Assembly: GCF_012027395.1 (NCBI RefSeq)
Contig: NZ_SNUJ01000005.1
Span: 1-64,000, forward strand
Reading direction: 5' to 3'
DNA: 64,000 nt
Source of the DNA: Thermococcus sp. LS1
GTDB taxonomy: Archaea; Methanobacteriota_B; Thermococci; Thermococcales; Thermococcaceae
Under the pieces are notes generated by a model, which saw only the letters and a program-made list of their open reading frames with translations, had not been told where the DNA came from and ran no database searches. Below, in pieces: positions 18,448 through 26,482 of the stretch (within the stretch, counting starts at the first letter, position 1; every line of letters begins with the position of its first letter). The translations under genes and the position numbers were made by a program.

Positions 18448-19017
18448 GTGGACATCGTTAAGCTCAGGGAACTGCTGGAGGGGGAGCTTTCATCCCCTGA
18501 CCTCACAGAGCTCGACGAAGAGTTCTACAGGGAATTCGACAGTCTGATAAAAGCCCTTAAACTCAGCGCTGAGAGCTCCCGCGAGAGGGGTGAGGACATC
18601 GAGGAGCGCCTTTACCTCGCCCAACTCAATATCGCCGAGAAGTTAATGCGCGAAATAATCAAAATCAGGCTCCATAAAATCGTAGATCTGGCCGTTGAAG
18701 GAATACCTCAAGAGATGACAGCCGAGGAGAAGAGGATTTTCACTATTCTGAGGGCATTCATCGAGCGTGAGGAGATTCCGGTTGAGGTTCCGGCCGAAGC
18801 CGTTGAGGTTCCCGAGAGCATCCCCACTGCAGAGCCACCAAGGAAAACCATTCCCAGGGAGGCGTACATAATCAAGATCGACCTCCCCAAAATCCTCGAC
18901 GCCGAGCTGAAAGGATACGGGCCGTTTAAAGCGGGCGATCTGGTGACGCTCCCCCGGGAGATAGCCAAGGTTCTCATCGAGAGGGAAGCTGCAGAAAAAA
19001 TCAAGATATCCCCGTGA
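18448..19017 (+). CDS. gins15: GINS complex subunit Gins15 (Gins51)
   Basis: A 189-residue replication protein. In Thermococcales the Gins15 gene lies next to pcn, as here. The N-terminal ~110 residues form the helical A-domain, a Pro/Glu-rich linker spans about residues 110-135, and the C-terminal B-domain has AYIIKIDLPKILDAELKGYG and a final LPREIAKVLIEREAAEKI. GINS joins MCM and the GAN/Cdc45 nuclease in the archaeal helicase. The start is a GTG preceded by GGTGAGAGC. The stop overlaps the start of the next gene. Confidence 0.88.
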   Translation: MDIVKLRELLEGELSSPDLTELDEEFYREFDSLIKALKLSAESSRERGEDIEERLYLAQLNIAEKLMREIIKIRLHKIVDLAVEGIPQEMTAEEKRIFTILRAFIEREEIPVEVPAEAVEVPESIPTAEPPRKTIPREAYIIKIDLPKILDAELKGYGPFKAGDLVTLPREIAKVLIEREAAEKIKISP

Positions 19018-19022
19018 TGGTT

Positions 19023-20933
19023 ATGCCGTTCTCCGCCTGCATGCGGGACTGCTACGACACCTGCTCGATGATAAGTGAGGTTAAGAATGGGCGCCTAGTT
19101 GTCAAAGGAAACTCCAGGCATCCAATAACGGAGGGGTTCCTTTGTCCAAAGGGCGCGCTTCTGCCCAAGTGGTTCCACGCGGAGGACAGGCTTAAGGTTC
19201 CGCTCATTAGAGCGGGCGAGAGAGGAAGTAGAAAATTCCGAGAGGCGAGCTGGGCGGAGGCCATCAACCTCGTCGCCCAAAAACTGATGGAGACGATAGA
19301 TGAGTACGGAAGCGAGAGCGTCCTCGTCTACCAGTACGCGGGGGATAGGGGCACTGTGAACTATGCCTTCCCGCTTAGGCTCTTCCACTACCTGAACACC
19401 GCAATGCTTGATTACGGAATTTGCGACCGGGCTGGCCAGGAGGCTTTGAGGGACATCTATGGAACGGCAGTTGGAATGGATCCCGAGGAGCTAAAAAGGC
19501 AGAAGCTCATCGTGTACTGGGGCATCAACGCCTTCTGGACCAACCTTCACGGCTTTATGCTGGCCAAAAAGCACAACCTTGAAATCTGGACCGTTGACGT
19601 CGTCAGAACCGAGACGGCAAAGAGAAGCGACAAGTTCTTCCAGATAATGCCCGATACCGATGTCCTCCTCGCTCTGGCCGTTGCGAAGCTCATCATAGAG
19701 AATGAGCTCTATGATAAGGACTTCGTCCGCGAGAACGTTTATGGTTTTAAAGAATTCAAGAATTATGTAATTAAACTGGGCCTTGACTTCGTGGAGCGCG
19801 AAACGGGTTTGAGCTATGAAGAAATTGAGGAGTTTGCCTTCGACTTCGCCGAGAAAAAAGGTGTTATACATATCGGATACGGCTTCCAGAGGTCTTTGAG
19901 TGGCGGAGAGGCAGTGAGGGCCATCTCAATTCTCCCGGCCCTGGTCGGTCATCACTTCGGCTTCATCTACGACATGAAAACGATAGACAAGAGCTATGCC
20001 GAAGGGGCTTTCCTGCGAACGAAGCCTGCAAAGAGAATCCCGCAGATGAAGCTTGCCGAATACATCGAGAAGGGCGAGATAAAGTTCCTCTACGTTTACA
20101 ACTCCAACCCGCTGGCGAGTTTGCCGAATCAGAACAGGCTCAGGAGAGCTCTGGTAGAAAACGATGTCTTTATCGTTACCCACGACATCTTCCTGACTGA
20201 CACGGCCCTATTCTCTGACGTCGTCCTGCCGGCGAACACCTTCTTTGAGAGGCTCGACATAGTTGACTCCTACTATCACCGCCACGTAGCTCTAAACGAG
20301 CCAGTTGCAGAACTTTACGGAAAATCCAACAGCGAGGTAACGAGGCTTTTGGCCAAAGCCCTTGGCATCGAGAACCCTCACCTCTACGAGAGCGACGAGG
20401 AGGTAATACGGAAGGTTCTGGAAATCAACGACCTAAGCTGGGAGGAGCTGAAAGCCAAGGGCTTCGTAAAGGTTCTAGAAAAGCCGAGGAAGTGGGAGAC
20501 ACCGAGTGGCAAAATCGAGTTCTACTCTCAGAGGGCCACTGAGCGCGGTCTATCACCGTTTCCGGAATACAAGCCCCCACAGGGCAACTACCCACTCCGC
20601 CTGCTCAGTCCAACGCACAGGATGACGATAACGAGCCAGTACCACAACACCTACGGGATAATAGACCCGAGCCTCTACATGAACCCAGATGATGCTGAGG
20701 AGAGGGGAATCTGCGACGGAGACACCGTAGAGGTTTTCAACGACAATGGGAGGATCAAAACGACCGTGAAACTTAGTGATGATGTTCCTAAAGGCGTCGT
20801 CCTACTCTACAAGGCCTTCTGGCCCTCTTTGCTTGGCTGGAACGTGAACTTTTTGACAAGCGATAAAACCGTCGAAAAATATGGCAACGGGTCTGCCTAT
20901 CATTCAACTTGGATTGATGTGAGAAAAGTCTGA
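19023..20933 (+). CDS. Molybdopterin (tungsten/molybdenum) oxidoreductase, stand-alone
   Basis: A 636-residue DMSO-reductase-superfamily enzyme. The N-terminal 4Fe-4S site is C5, C9 and C13, with a fourth Cys in EGFLCPKG. A likely metal ligand is the Cys of YGICDRAGQEA near residue 146. It has MGD-binding segments (LIVYWGINAFWTNLHG, SNPLASLPNQN) and the C-terminal domain with TSQYHNTYGIIDPSLYMNPD. There is no twin-arginine signal, so it is cytoplasmic. No partner subunit sits beside it, and the substrate is unknown. It overlaps the gins15 stop; ATG at 19017 or 19023 could start it, both without a clear ribosome binding site. Confidence 0.85.
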   Translation: MPFSACMRDCYDTCSMISEVKNGRLVVKGNSRHPITEGFLCPKGALLPKWFHAEDRLKVPLIRAGERGSRKFREASWAEAINLVAQKLMETIDEYGSESVLVYQYAGDRGTVNYAFPLRLFHYLNTAMLDYGICDRAGQEALRDIYGTAVGMDPEELKRQKLIVYWGINAFWTNLHGFMLAKKHNLEIWTVDVVRTETAKRSDKFFQIMPDTDVLLALAVAKLIIENELYDKDFVRENVYGFKEFKNYVIKLGLDFVERETGLSYEEIEEFAFDFAEKKGVIHIGYGFQRSLSGGEAVRAISILPALVGHHFGFIYDMKTIDKSYAEGAFLRTKPAKRIPQMKLAEYIEKGEIKFLYVYNSNPLASLPNQNRLRRALVENDVFIVTHDIFLTDTALFSDVVLPANTFFERLDIVDSYYHRHVALNEPVAELYGKSNSEVTRLLAKALGIENPHLYESDEEVIRKVLEINDLSWEELKAKGFVKVLEKPRKWETPSGKIEFYSQRATERGLSPFPEYKPPQGNYPLRLLSPTHRMTITSQYHNTYGIIDPSLYMNPDDAEERGICDGDTVEVFNDNGRIKTTVKLSDDVPKGVVLLYKAFWPSLLGWNVNFLTSDKTVEKYGNGSAYHSTWIDVRKV

Positions 20934-21083
20934 GGTAAGATTATGCCTAGAATTTCCCCTTTCTGACAAGTTTCCTCAACACTTTAATCACAAAATGGCA
21001 GTAAAATGAGTGTATTTTTTGCACGAACAACCCAGAGCTTATTAAGTTGATTGGATATTAGTCAAATTTGGTGCCGTTAGCAG

Positions 21084-21122
21084 AACCAAAAGGTTTATAT
21101 ATTCGAACCTAAGAGGTTTATA
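21084..21122 (+). promoter_or_regulatory. Peroxiredoxin promoter with AACCT/AGGTT repeats
   Basis: The TATA box is GTTTATATATT at 21093-21103, predicting a start near 21124. The inverted repeat AACCT-aag-AGGTT at 21106-21118 lies between them; another AACC/GGTT pair (21084-21087, 21092-21095) overlaps the upstream side. The same half-sites occur at the ahpC-type and rubrerythrin promoters. Confidence 0.55.
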
Positions 21123-21159
21123 GTGAAGACGACACACAAAAATGGAGAGGTGATGAAAG

Positions 21160-21810
21160 ATGGTCGTCATAGGAGAAAAGTTCCCAGAGGTTGAGGTTAA
21201 GACCACCCACGGAGTGATAAAGCTCCCGGAGTACTTTGCTGAGAAGGGCAAGTGGTTCATACTCTTCAGTCACCCGGCTGACTTCACCCCGGTCTGTACC
21301 ACAGAGTTCTACGCCATGCAGAAGAGGGTCGAGGAGTTCAGGAAGCTTGGCGTCGAGCCCATCGGACTGAGCGTTGACCAGGTCTTCAGCCACATCAAGT
21401 GGATGGAGTGGATTAAGGATAACCTCGGCGTCGAGATCGACTTCCCCGTCATAGCCGATGACCGCGGTGAGCTCGCCGACAAGCTCGGCATGATCCCGAG
21501 CGGCTCCACTATTACTGCTAGGGCAGTCTTCGTCGTCGACGACAAGGGCGTCATTAGGGCGATAGTTTACTACCCGGCCGAGGTCGGCAGGGACTGGGAT
21601 GAGATACTCAGGCTCGTAAAGGCCCTCAAGACCAGCGACGAGCACGGTGTTGCTCTGCCGCACAAGTGGCCGAACAACGAGCTCATCGGTGACAAGGTCA
21701 TCATCCCGCCGGCTGCCACCATCGAAGAGAAGAAGAAGCGCGAAGAAGCCAAGGCCAAGGGCGAGATCGAGTGCTACGACTGGTGGTTCTGCTACAAGAA
21801 GCTCGAGTGA
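21160..21810 (+). CDS. Peroxiredoxin (archaeal Prx6-type thioredoxin peroxidase)
   Basis: A 216-residue peroxidase that reduces hydrogen peroxide and organic peroxides. The peroxidatic cysteine is Cys46 in [12 protein letters not shown], and two more cysteines, Cys205 and Cys211 in CYDWWFC at the C-terminus, serve in resolution in the archaeal family. Homologues form decameric rings and are reduced by the thioredoxin or glutaredoxin-like system. GAGGTGATGAAAG precedes the ATG. It is monocistronic. Confidence 0.95.
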   Translation: MVVIGEKFPEVEVKTTHGVIKLPEYFAEKGKWFILFSHPADFTPVCTTEFYAMQKRVEEFRKLGVEPIGLSVDQVFSHIKWMEWIKDNLGVEIDFPVIADDRGELADKLGMIPSGSTITARAVFVVDDKGVIRAIVYYPAEVGRDWDEILRLVKALKTSDEHGVALPHKWPNNELIGDKVIIPPAATIEEKKKREEAKAKGEIECYDWWFCYKKLE

Positions 21811-22034
21811 GGCTTTTAGCTTCACCTCTTTTCTATCCTTCCCTGAAAGATCTGGTAACTTTCTGGTTCCCCTGCTCATGCCAATACTTCCTATGCTGCA
21901 AAGGACTAAGGTAATGATGAAATGTCAAAGTGTTTCATTTGCTTAACTCTTTTGGAAGTTTCCTATAAAATTCAAAAATAAAAGCGGCAAAAAAGTTTAA
22001 AAACATGAAGAAAACTACAGAAAGGGGAGCGATT

Positions 22035-22622
22035 ATGGAAAGTTCATTGGAGGTTTTTATGAAAAAAGCAGAAATCGAAGAAAAGGTGAGGGAGGTTCTA
22101 AAGCAGATTACCAAAATGCCCCTAAGGGACGTTCTGAGTTATGTTGTTAAAGGCGAAGAAGACTCAACAAGCCTTTACACTTTTCTCTATGAAAATATTC
22201 CCAGCGATTATTACAAAAAGAGATTTAAGGAGTTTATTGAGACAGAAAAATCCCATGAGCAAAAAGTAATAGAGATTTTTAAAACATTATATTCCGGCGA
22301 AGAGCCAAAAGATGTTCCCTTTGAGAGTTGGACTGCAATATTCAAAGAAAGGGAGTTCAAGCTAAAAACAGCGAGAGAGTATCTTGATATTCTCGAAATC
22401 GCCATAGAATATGAGAAATTGGCGGAAGAAGTATATCTATATTTGGAAAAGAACATAGGAATTCCAGAATATAAACAGATATTCCTAGAGCTCGCAAATG
22501 ATGAACGCGATCACTATAATTTTGTGTTAAAGGAGTACGAGTTCTATAGGAAGATAAAGGCTGAACAAGAATTTCAAGAGCTCATCAAAGAGCTTATGAG
22601 AGATAAAAAAGAAAAGGGGTAA
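22035..22622 (+). CDS. Ferritin-like diiron protein (rubrerythrin-type, no rubredoxin domain)
   Basis: A 195-residue protein built as a four-helix diiron bundle. The expected pairs are visible: KGEEDSTSLY with IETEKSHEQK in the first half, and IEYEKLAEEVYLY with ANDERDHYNF in the second. It lacks the C-terminal rubredoxin Cys pairs of classical rubrerythrin. A related fold recurs at 57070, 61438 and 62361. The ATG at 22035 follows GGGGAGC; the upstream ATG at 22005 lies too close to the TATA-like GTTTAAAA at 21994-22001. Base use is more AT-rich than in its neighbours. The substrate is unknown; peroxide or iron handling is likely. Confidence 0.75.
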   Translation: MESSLEVFMKKAEIEEKVREVLKQITKMPLRDVLSYVVKGEEDSTSLYTFLYENIPSDYYKKRFKEFIETEKSHEQKVIEIFKTLYSGEEPKDVPFESWTAIFKEREFKLKTAREYLDILEIAIEYEKLAEEVYLYLEKNIGIPEYKQIFLELANDERDHYNFVLKEYEFYRKIKAEQEFQELIKELMRDKKEKG

Positions 22623-22787
22623 TCATTTTGCTGAGGGATGACAACCGTGCCTTGGTGGGATTATTTCCCTCCCTTCTTTAGCTGTCTATGTAAGCTTCTC
22701 CCAGTATGTACCCGAAGGATAAGAACGTGAAGTATGTTCATTTTATATCATACCTGACTGAATGGAGCAGATTAATGAGAAGCAAAG
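22623..22787. other. Intergenic stretch with possible gene remains
   Basis: A 33-codon plus-strand frame starting ATG at 22707 has no ribosome binding site and no recognisable motif. It may be the tail of a lost gene. Confidence 0.3.
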
Positions 22788-23492
22788 TCAAAGAACCCTT
22801 CTCCTGAACAGCCAGACCAGAGTCCCCAGCCACATCAGATGGACCACCAGCCCCGGCCAGAAATCCCCGTAGTCGTTGAAAGGAATCCCCTCGAAGAGCC
22901 TGTAGACCCAGTAGGTCGGAAGAAAGGCCGTGAACTTGCTCCAATCAGTTGATATGTTCCTGGCGATCACGATGAACTTTATGGCCGGCGGGAGGATGAG
23001 CAGCCAGCCGGCGACTTTTGAAACTGTCAAAGCCTGCATCCTAGTCTCCGAGAAGTCAGTTATCAACAGCGCGTAGGTCCACACTTCAATTATGAAAAGT
23101 GCCATGAGCGCCAGGAGGCCTTTCCACGGAATCGGTATGTCAAGAATTTTCGGCGCTAGGCCCGTAAGGATAACCGTTACAGCAGATGCCCAGAGGAGTC
23201 TGTAAGTTAAGAAGGCCTCACTCGATATCGGAATCACCTGAAGGGCCGCTATAGTTTTCTCTTCCTTTTCGTTGGCCATCATGAAGCCGGGAATCATGCC
23301 GAAGATGAGGGGAATGAAGATGATGCAAAAGATTGCTGCAGGCAGATAGAGAGCCCCCAGCCGGTCCTTGAAGTAGCGGACGACGAAAAGGAGGATTAGG
23401 GTAATGACGATGCTATAAACGAGCATCGGGTCCCTTTTCAGCATCTTCCAGTCAATCCTGTAAATGGCGAGGAACTTCTTCACAAAACTCAT
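22788..23492 (-). CDS. ABC-2 type transporter permease
   Basis: A 234-residue membrane protein with about six hydrophobic segments and the ABC-2 exporter layout: an N-terminal helix (DPMLVYSIVITLILLFVVRY), the EKEEKTIAALQVIPIS cytoplasmic coupling segment near residue 75, then four more helices. It overlaps the upstream permease gene by four bases. It probably pairs with the permease at 23489 and the ATPase at 24190 to export a drug, lipid or peptide; the substrate is unknown. Confidence 0.85.
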   Translation of the reverse strand: MSFVKKFLAIYRIDWKMLKRDPMLVYSIVITLILLFVVRYFKDRLGALYLPAAIFCIIFIPLIFGMIPGFMMANEKEEKTIAALQVIPISSEAFLTYRLLWASAVTVILTGLAPKILDIPIPWKGLLALMALFIIEVWTYALLITDFSETRMQALTVSKVAGWLLILPPAIKFIVIARNISTDWSKFTAFLPTYWVYRLFEGIPFNDYGDFWPGLVVHLMWLGTLVWLFRRRVL

Positions 23493-24193
23493 CTCAATCC
23501 CTCCACGGCGTATTTGTAAAAGCGGATTTTAGCGAGGTTGTATGCTACGATGCCCCAGATTACAAGGGCAATGCCCGACCACATCAGTGTTTCCCTCGCT
23601 ATCTCCTCGAAGCCCGCGTGGAAGAAGTAGAGTCCCGGATAGCTCGGTATAACGTAGAGCACCTTCCCCCATGGGCTGCTTATGAGCCCGTGGTATGCCG
23701 CAAAGGGTAGGAAAGAAAGCACCATGACGGCCAGCAGGGGCACGAAGTAGTCGTCCAGATCCCTGTATTTTGCAGCTATCGCTATGCCGAGGAGGGTGTA
23801 GACCACCGAGACCAGCAGAGTTCCGATGAGCACGTAGGCGATTTGGACGTTGAAGCCAGCGCCGACGACCACTATCACTAGCGCCCCGATAAGAGCTAGT
23901 AAAGCCATGATGATCGTTTTGGAGAGGTAATAGTCGCGCCACTCCATCGGCGTCACGGAGAGCGCTCCAATAGTGCCGTCCTTCTTGTCGGAGAATATCG
24001 AGGTTCCAATGAACATAAAGCCGAGCAGACCTGGCTCGATAAATATGAAAAGCGGTGCCATCGTCGGGACGTACTGCTCCGGGAAGGCCCTCAGCATAAC
24101 GCCGTAAGCTAGGGCCGCGAGGAAGTATATGGGGCAGGTGTAGTTTCTCATGCCCACCTTGAACTCGACCTTCATCAGCTGGGCAAAGCTCAT
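23489..24193 (-). CDS. ABC-2 type transporter permease
   Basis: The second permease of the exporter, 234 residues, with about six membrane segments. It carries the coupling segment SDKKDGTIGALSVTPMEWRDYY near residue 70, typical of ABC-2 permeases. It overlaps the ATPase gene by four bases and the following permease by four, so all three are translationally coupled. Two non-identical permeases imply a heterodimeric membrane domain. Confidence 0.85.
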   Translation of the reverse strand: MSFAQLMKVEFKVGMRNYTCPIYFLAALAYGVMLRAFPEQYVPTMAPLFIFIEPGLLGFMFIGTSIFSDKKDGTIGALSVTPMEWRDYYLSKTIIMALLALIGALVIVVVGAGFNVQIAYVLIGTLLVSVVYTLLGIAIAAKYRDLDDYFVPLLAVMVLSFLPFAAYHGLISSPWGKVLYVIPSYPGLYFFHAGFEEIARETLMWSGIALVIWGIVAYNLAKIRFYKYAVEGLR

Positions 24194-25041
24194 ACGAGCC
24201 TCCTCCCCGTCACCTTTAGGAATATCTCCTCGAGCGTAGGCTCCTCCGTGTTTATCCTTCTTACCTCGTGGTTCCGGAGGATTTCGAGGAACTCCTCGTT
24301 CTGACCCAAACCTTCTAGTGGGAATTCCTTAACCTCAACGTTGCCACTGGTGGCATATTCAACTTTCACAACCCTCTTACCCATCTTGACCTTGAGCTCC
24401 TTCGGGCTGTCCACGAGCCTCACAGCACCGTCCACTATGAATGCCACCCTGTCGCAGAGCTCGTCCGCCACGTACATGTTGTGTGTCGTTAGAAAAATCG
24501 TCTTTCCGTTCTCCTTCATCTCAAGGAGCATGTCCTTAATCTTCCTTGCGCTTCCAGGGTCGAGACCCTCTAAAGGCTCATCGAGGAAGAGTATCTCCGG
24601 ATCAGGGAGGAAGGCCCTCGCTAGGTCAAGCTTCTTCTTCATACCCTTGGAAAGGTTTCCAACCAACTGATCTGCTTCCTTGCCAAGACCCACCATCTTG
24701 AGCACATCCATGGGGTCAAGGTGCTTCTTGTAGAAGGAGGCAAAGAACTCAAGGTTTTCAAGGGCCGTGAGCTTCGAGTAAATTGCAGGAAACTCAAAGG
24801 AGACGCCTATTTTCTGATAGTAGTCCTTGCTCCACTCTCTCAAGTCTTTTCCAAAGACTCTAACCTCGCCTTCGTAGTCCTTGATTATCTTGACCAAGAT
24901 TTTAACTGTTGTCGTTTTTCCTGCCCCGTTGGGACCCAAAAAGCCGTAGATTTCCCCTTCCTCAACGGAGAAGCTCAAGTTTTCAACGCCCCTTACTTCA
25001 CCGTAGTATTTCCTAACGTTTTCGACCTCGATAACAGGCAT
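24190..25041 (-). CDS. ABC transporter ATP-binding protein
   Basis: A 283-residue ATPase. Walker A is GPNGAGKTTT near residue 36, the signature is LSKGMKKKLDLARAF near 129, Walker B is ILFLDEPLEGLD near 150, and the H-loop is TTHN. The C-terminal ~70 residues (KMGKRVVKVEYATS onward) form the extra domain seen in ABC-2 exporters of the drug or lipid export class. It is first in the three-gene operon. Confidence 0.93.
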   Translation of the reverse strand: MPVIEVENVRKYYGEVRGVENLSFSVEEGEIYGFLGPNGAGKTTTVKILVKIIKDYEGEVRVFGKDLREWSKDYYQKIGVSFEFPAIYSKLTALENLEFFASFYKKHLDPMDVLKMVGLGKEADQLVGNLSKGMKKKLDLARAFLPDPEILFLDEPLEGLDPGSARKIKDMLLEMKENGKTIFLTTHNMYVADELCDRVAFIVDGAVRLVDSPKELKVKMGKRVVKVEYATSGNVEVKEFPLEGLGQNEEFLEILRNHEVRRINTEEPTLEEIFLKVTGRRLV

Positions 25042-25146
25042 GCTCCCACCGGAGTGATTACGGTGGAAAACTACTTAACCTTGACCCCGCCCCATATGCG
25101 GGCGTGATGCGCTCTTTCATTAAAAAGAAAATGTGAGCTCCGAATT

Positions 25147-25890
25147 TTACCCCTCCCTTCTGGGCTTTTCACCTATAACCATTATCTCAATGTCGTCGAA
25201 ATCCACCTTCCTCTTTCCCCACCTTCCAGCAGTGCCTCCCCAGATGCCTTTTACTTCAAACCCAACCATTTTGAACATTAAGTAAAGCTCTGTGGGGACG
25301 TAGACACGCTCTCTAATCGGGAATTTTGTGCCATCGGGTGCCTCGATTTCTTCAAAGAACGTCATGGTGTTTGGGTCGAAAGTTCCTTTGGCTATGTCCT
25401 CGTTTGATGCTCCTTTAATTCCTGAAAGGGCACTTAGGACAGTCAAAATAAATTTTCCGCCAGGCTTTAGGGATTCATAAATGTTCTTGAGTATTGCTAA
25501 GTCATGCTCTATTGGGTCGTCACTTGAACCGATTAGTGAAAAGGCACCTTCGCAGAGGCATATGGCAGCGTCAAATTCCTCCTCACGCTTAAACTTCGTG
25601 GCGTCTGCTTTTATGAACTCCACTTCAACACCTTCCTTTTGAGCTCGTTTTCTTGCCTCTTCAAGCATTCTCTGGGATATGTCAATTCCTGTAACCTTGT
25701 AGCCTCTTTTTGCGAGCTCTATTGAGTGCCTCCCGACACCGCAGCCAACGTCCAGTATCTTGGCTCCTTCTGGCAGCTGAAACTCATTTAATAAAAACTC
25801 CACTTCCTTTTTTGTGTGTTTAGTAAACGGCTCTTCCAAGTAGTGACTCGCCTCTTTATCAAAAAACTCTTCCCATTCGTTCTTTTTCAT
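25147..25890 (-). CDS. SAM-dependent methyltransferase (class I)
   Basis: A 247-residue class I methyltransferase. Motif I is ILDVGCGVGRHSIELAK near residue 43, followed by VTGIDIS, the acidic motif IKADATKF and LKPGGKFILTVLS. The substrate cannot be told. I prefer the ATG at 25890; an ATG at 25896 and a GTG at 25899 are just upstream. It stands alone. Confidence 0.85.
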   Translation of the reverse strand: MKKNEWEEFFDKEASHYLEEPFTKHTKKEVEFLLNEFQLPEGAKILDVGCGVGRHSIELAKRGYKVTGIDISQRMLEEARKRAQKEGVEVEFIKADATKFKREEEFDAAICLCEGAFSLIGSSDDPIEHDLAILKNIYESLKPGGKFILTVLSALSGIKGASNEDIAKGTFDPNTMTFFEEIEAPDGTKFPIRERVYVPTELYLMFKMVGFEVKGIWGGTAGRWGKRKVDFDDIEIMVIGEKPRREG

Positions 25891-25899
25891 TGTCATCAC

Positions 25900-26157
25900 A
25901 TCCGAATTGTTCTCCGATAGTTAAAAAGGCTTGAAGGAACTTAAACCTGATGTCCGCTAACTTGTTCTGGTGGCTCTGACATCTTCAATCCAACAGATCT
26001 GCTAACTCCAGAATGAAACCTCCGAAACGTTCGTTCATCGGGTTTCTAAAATAGAGCTTATCCAAATCTAGGTCGGTGGTGGTCGTGAAGAATCTCGACC
26101 TTTATTCGTTTCATACGCAATCAAAGGGAACAAGATAAAAAGCAAAGCCCAGAAACT
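25900..26157. other. Intergenic stretch with a probable gene remnant
   Basis: A short minus-strand frame near 25975-26090 reads LDLDKLYFRNPMNERFGGF and is bounded by stops. It looks like part of an old gene, but the family is not recognised. Confidence 0.3.
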
Positions 26158-26472
26158 TCAGGAGTCAGAATCCAGAAGCATCATTAGCTTCTCTTCGACC
26201 TCCTTCTTCCTCACCAGGTTCTGCCTCGTGATTTCATTTCCTTCTTTGAGATAAATCAGCGTAGGTACGTTCATGACGTCGAACTTCTCCGCAAGTGGAA
26301 GATGCTTCTCCACGTCAACCTCCCAGAACTCCACTTCCTTATACTCCTCGCTCAGCTCGTGCATAAACGGTTCAATCATCCTGCATGGTGGACAGCCAGG
26401 AGAAGAAAACCAAAGGAGGGCATATTTGGCCCTTTTAACTTTTTCAAAGTCTCCATCAAACTCCCTGATCAT
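26158..26472 (-). CDS. Thioredoxin-like protein (CPPC)
   Basis: A 104-residue thioredoxin-fold protein. The redox motif SSPGCPPCRM lies near residue 26, with CPPC in place of the usual CGPC, and the cis-proline follows in FDVMNVPTLIYL. It is soluble without a signal peptide. GAGGTGG precedes the ATG at 26472. It follows copA by ten bases, so both are probably one transcript. In this setting it could reduce disulfides formed under copper stress or load metal sites; that is inference. Confidence 0.85.
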   Translation of the reverse strand: MIREFDGDFEKVKRAKYALLWFSSPGCPPCRMIEPFMHELSEEYKEVEFWEVDVEKHLPLAEKFDVMNVPTLIYLKEGNEITRQNLVRKKEVEEKLMMLLDSDS

Positions 26473-26482
26473 CTTAACCACC

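Noticed and set aside
21118-21879. Frame antisense to the peroxiredoxin gene
   Set aside because: It lacks a promoter or ribosome binding site and lies opposite a conserved gene.
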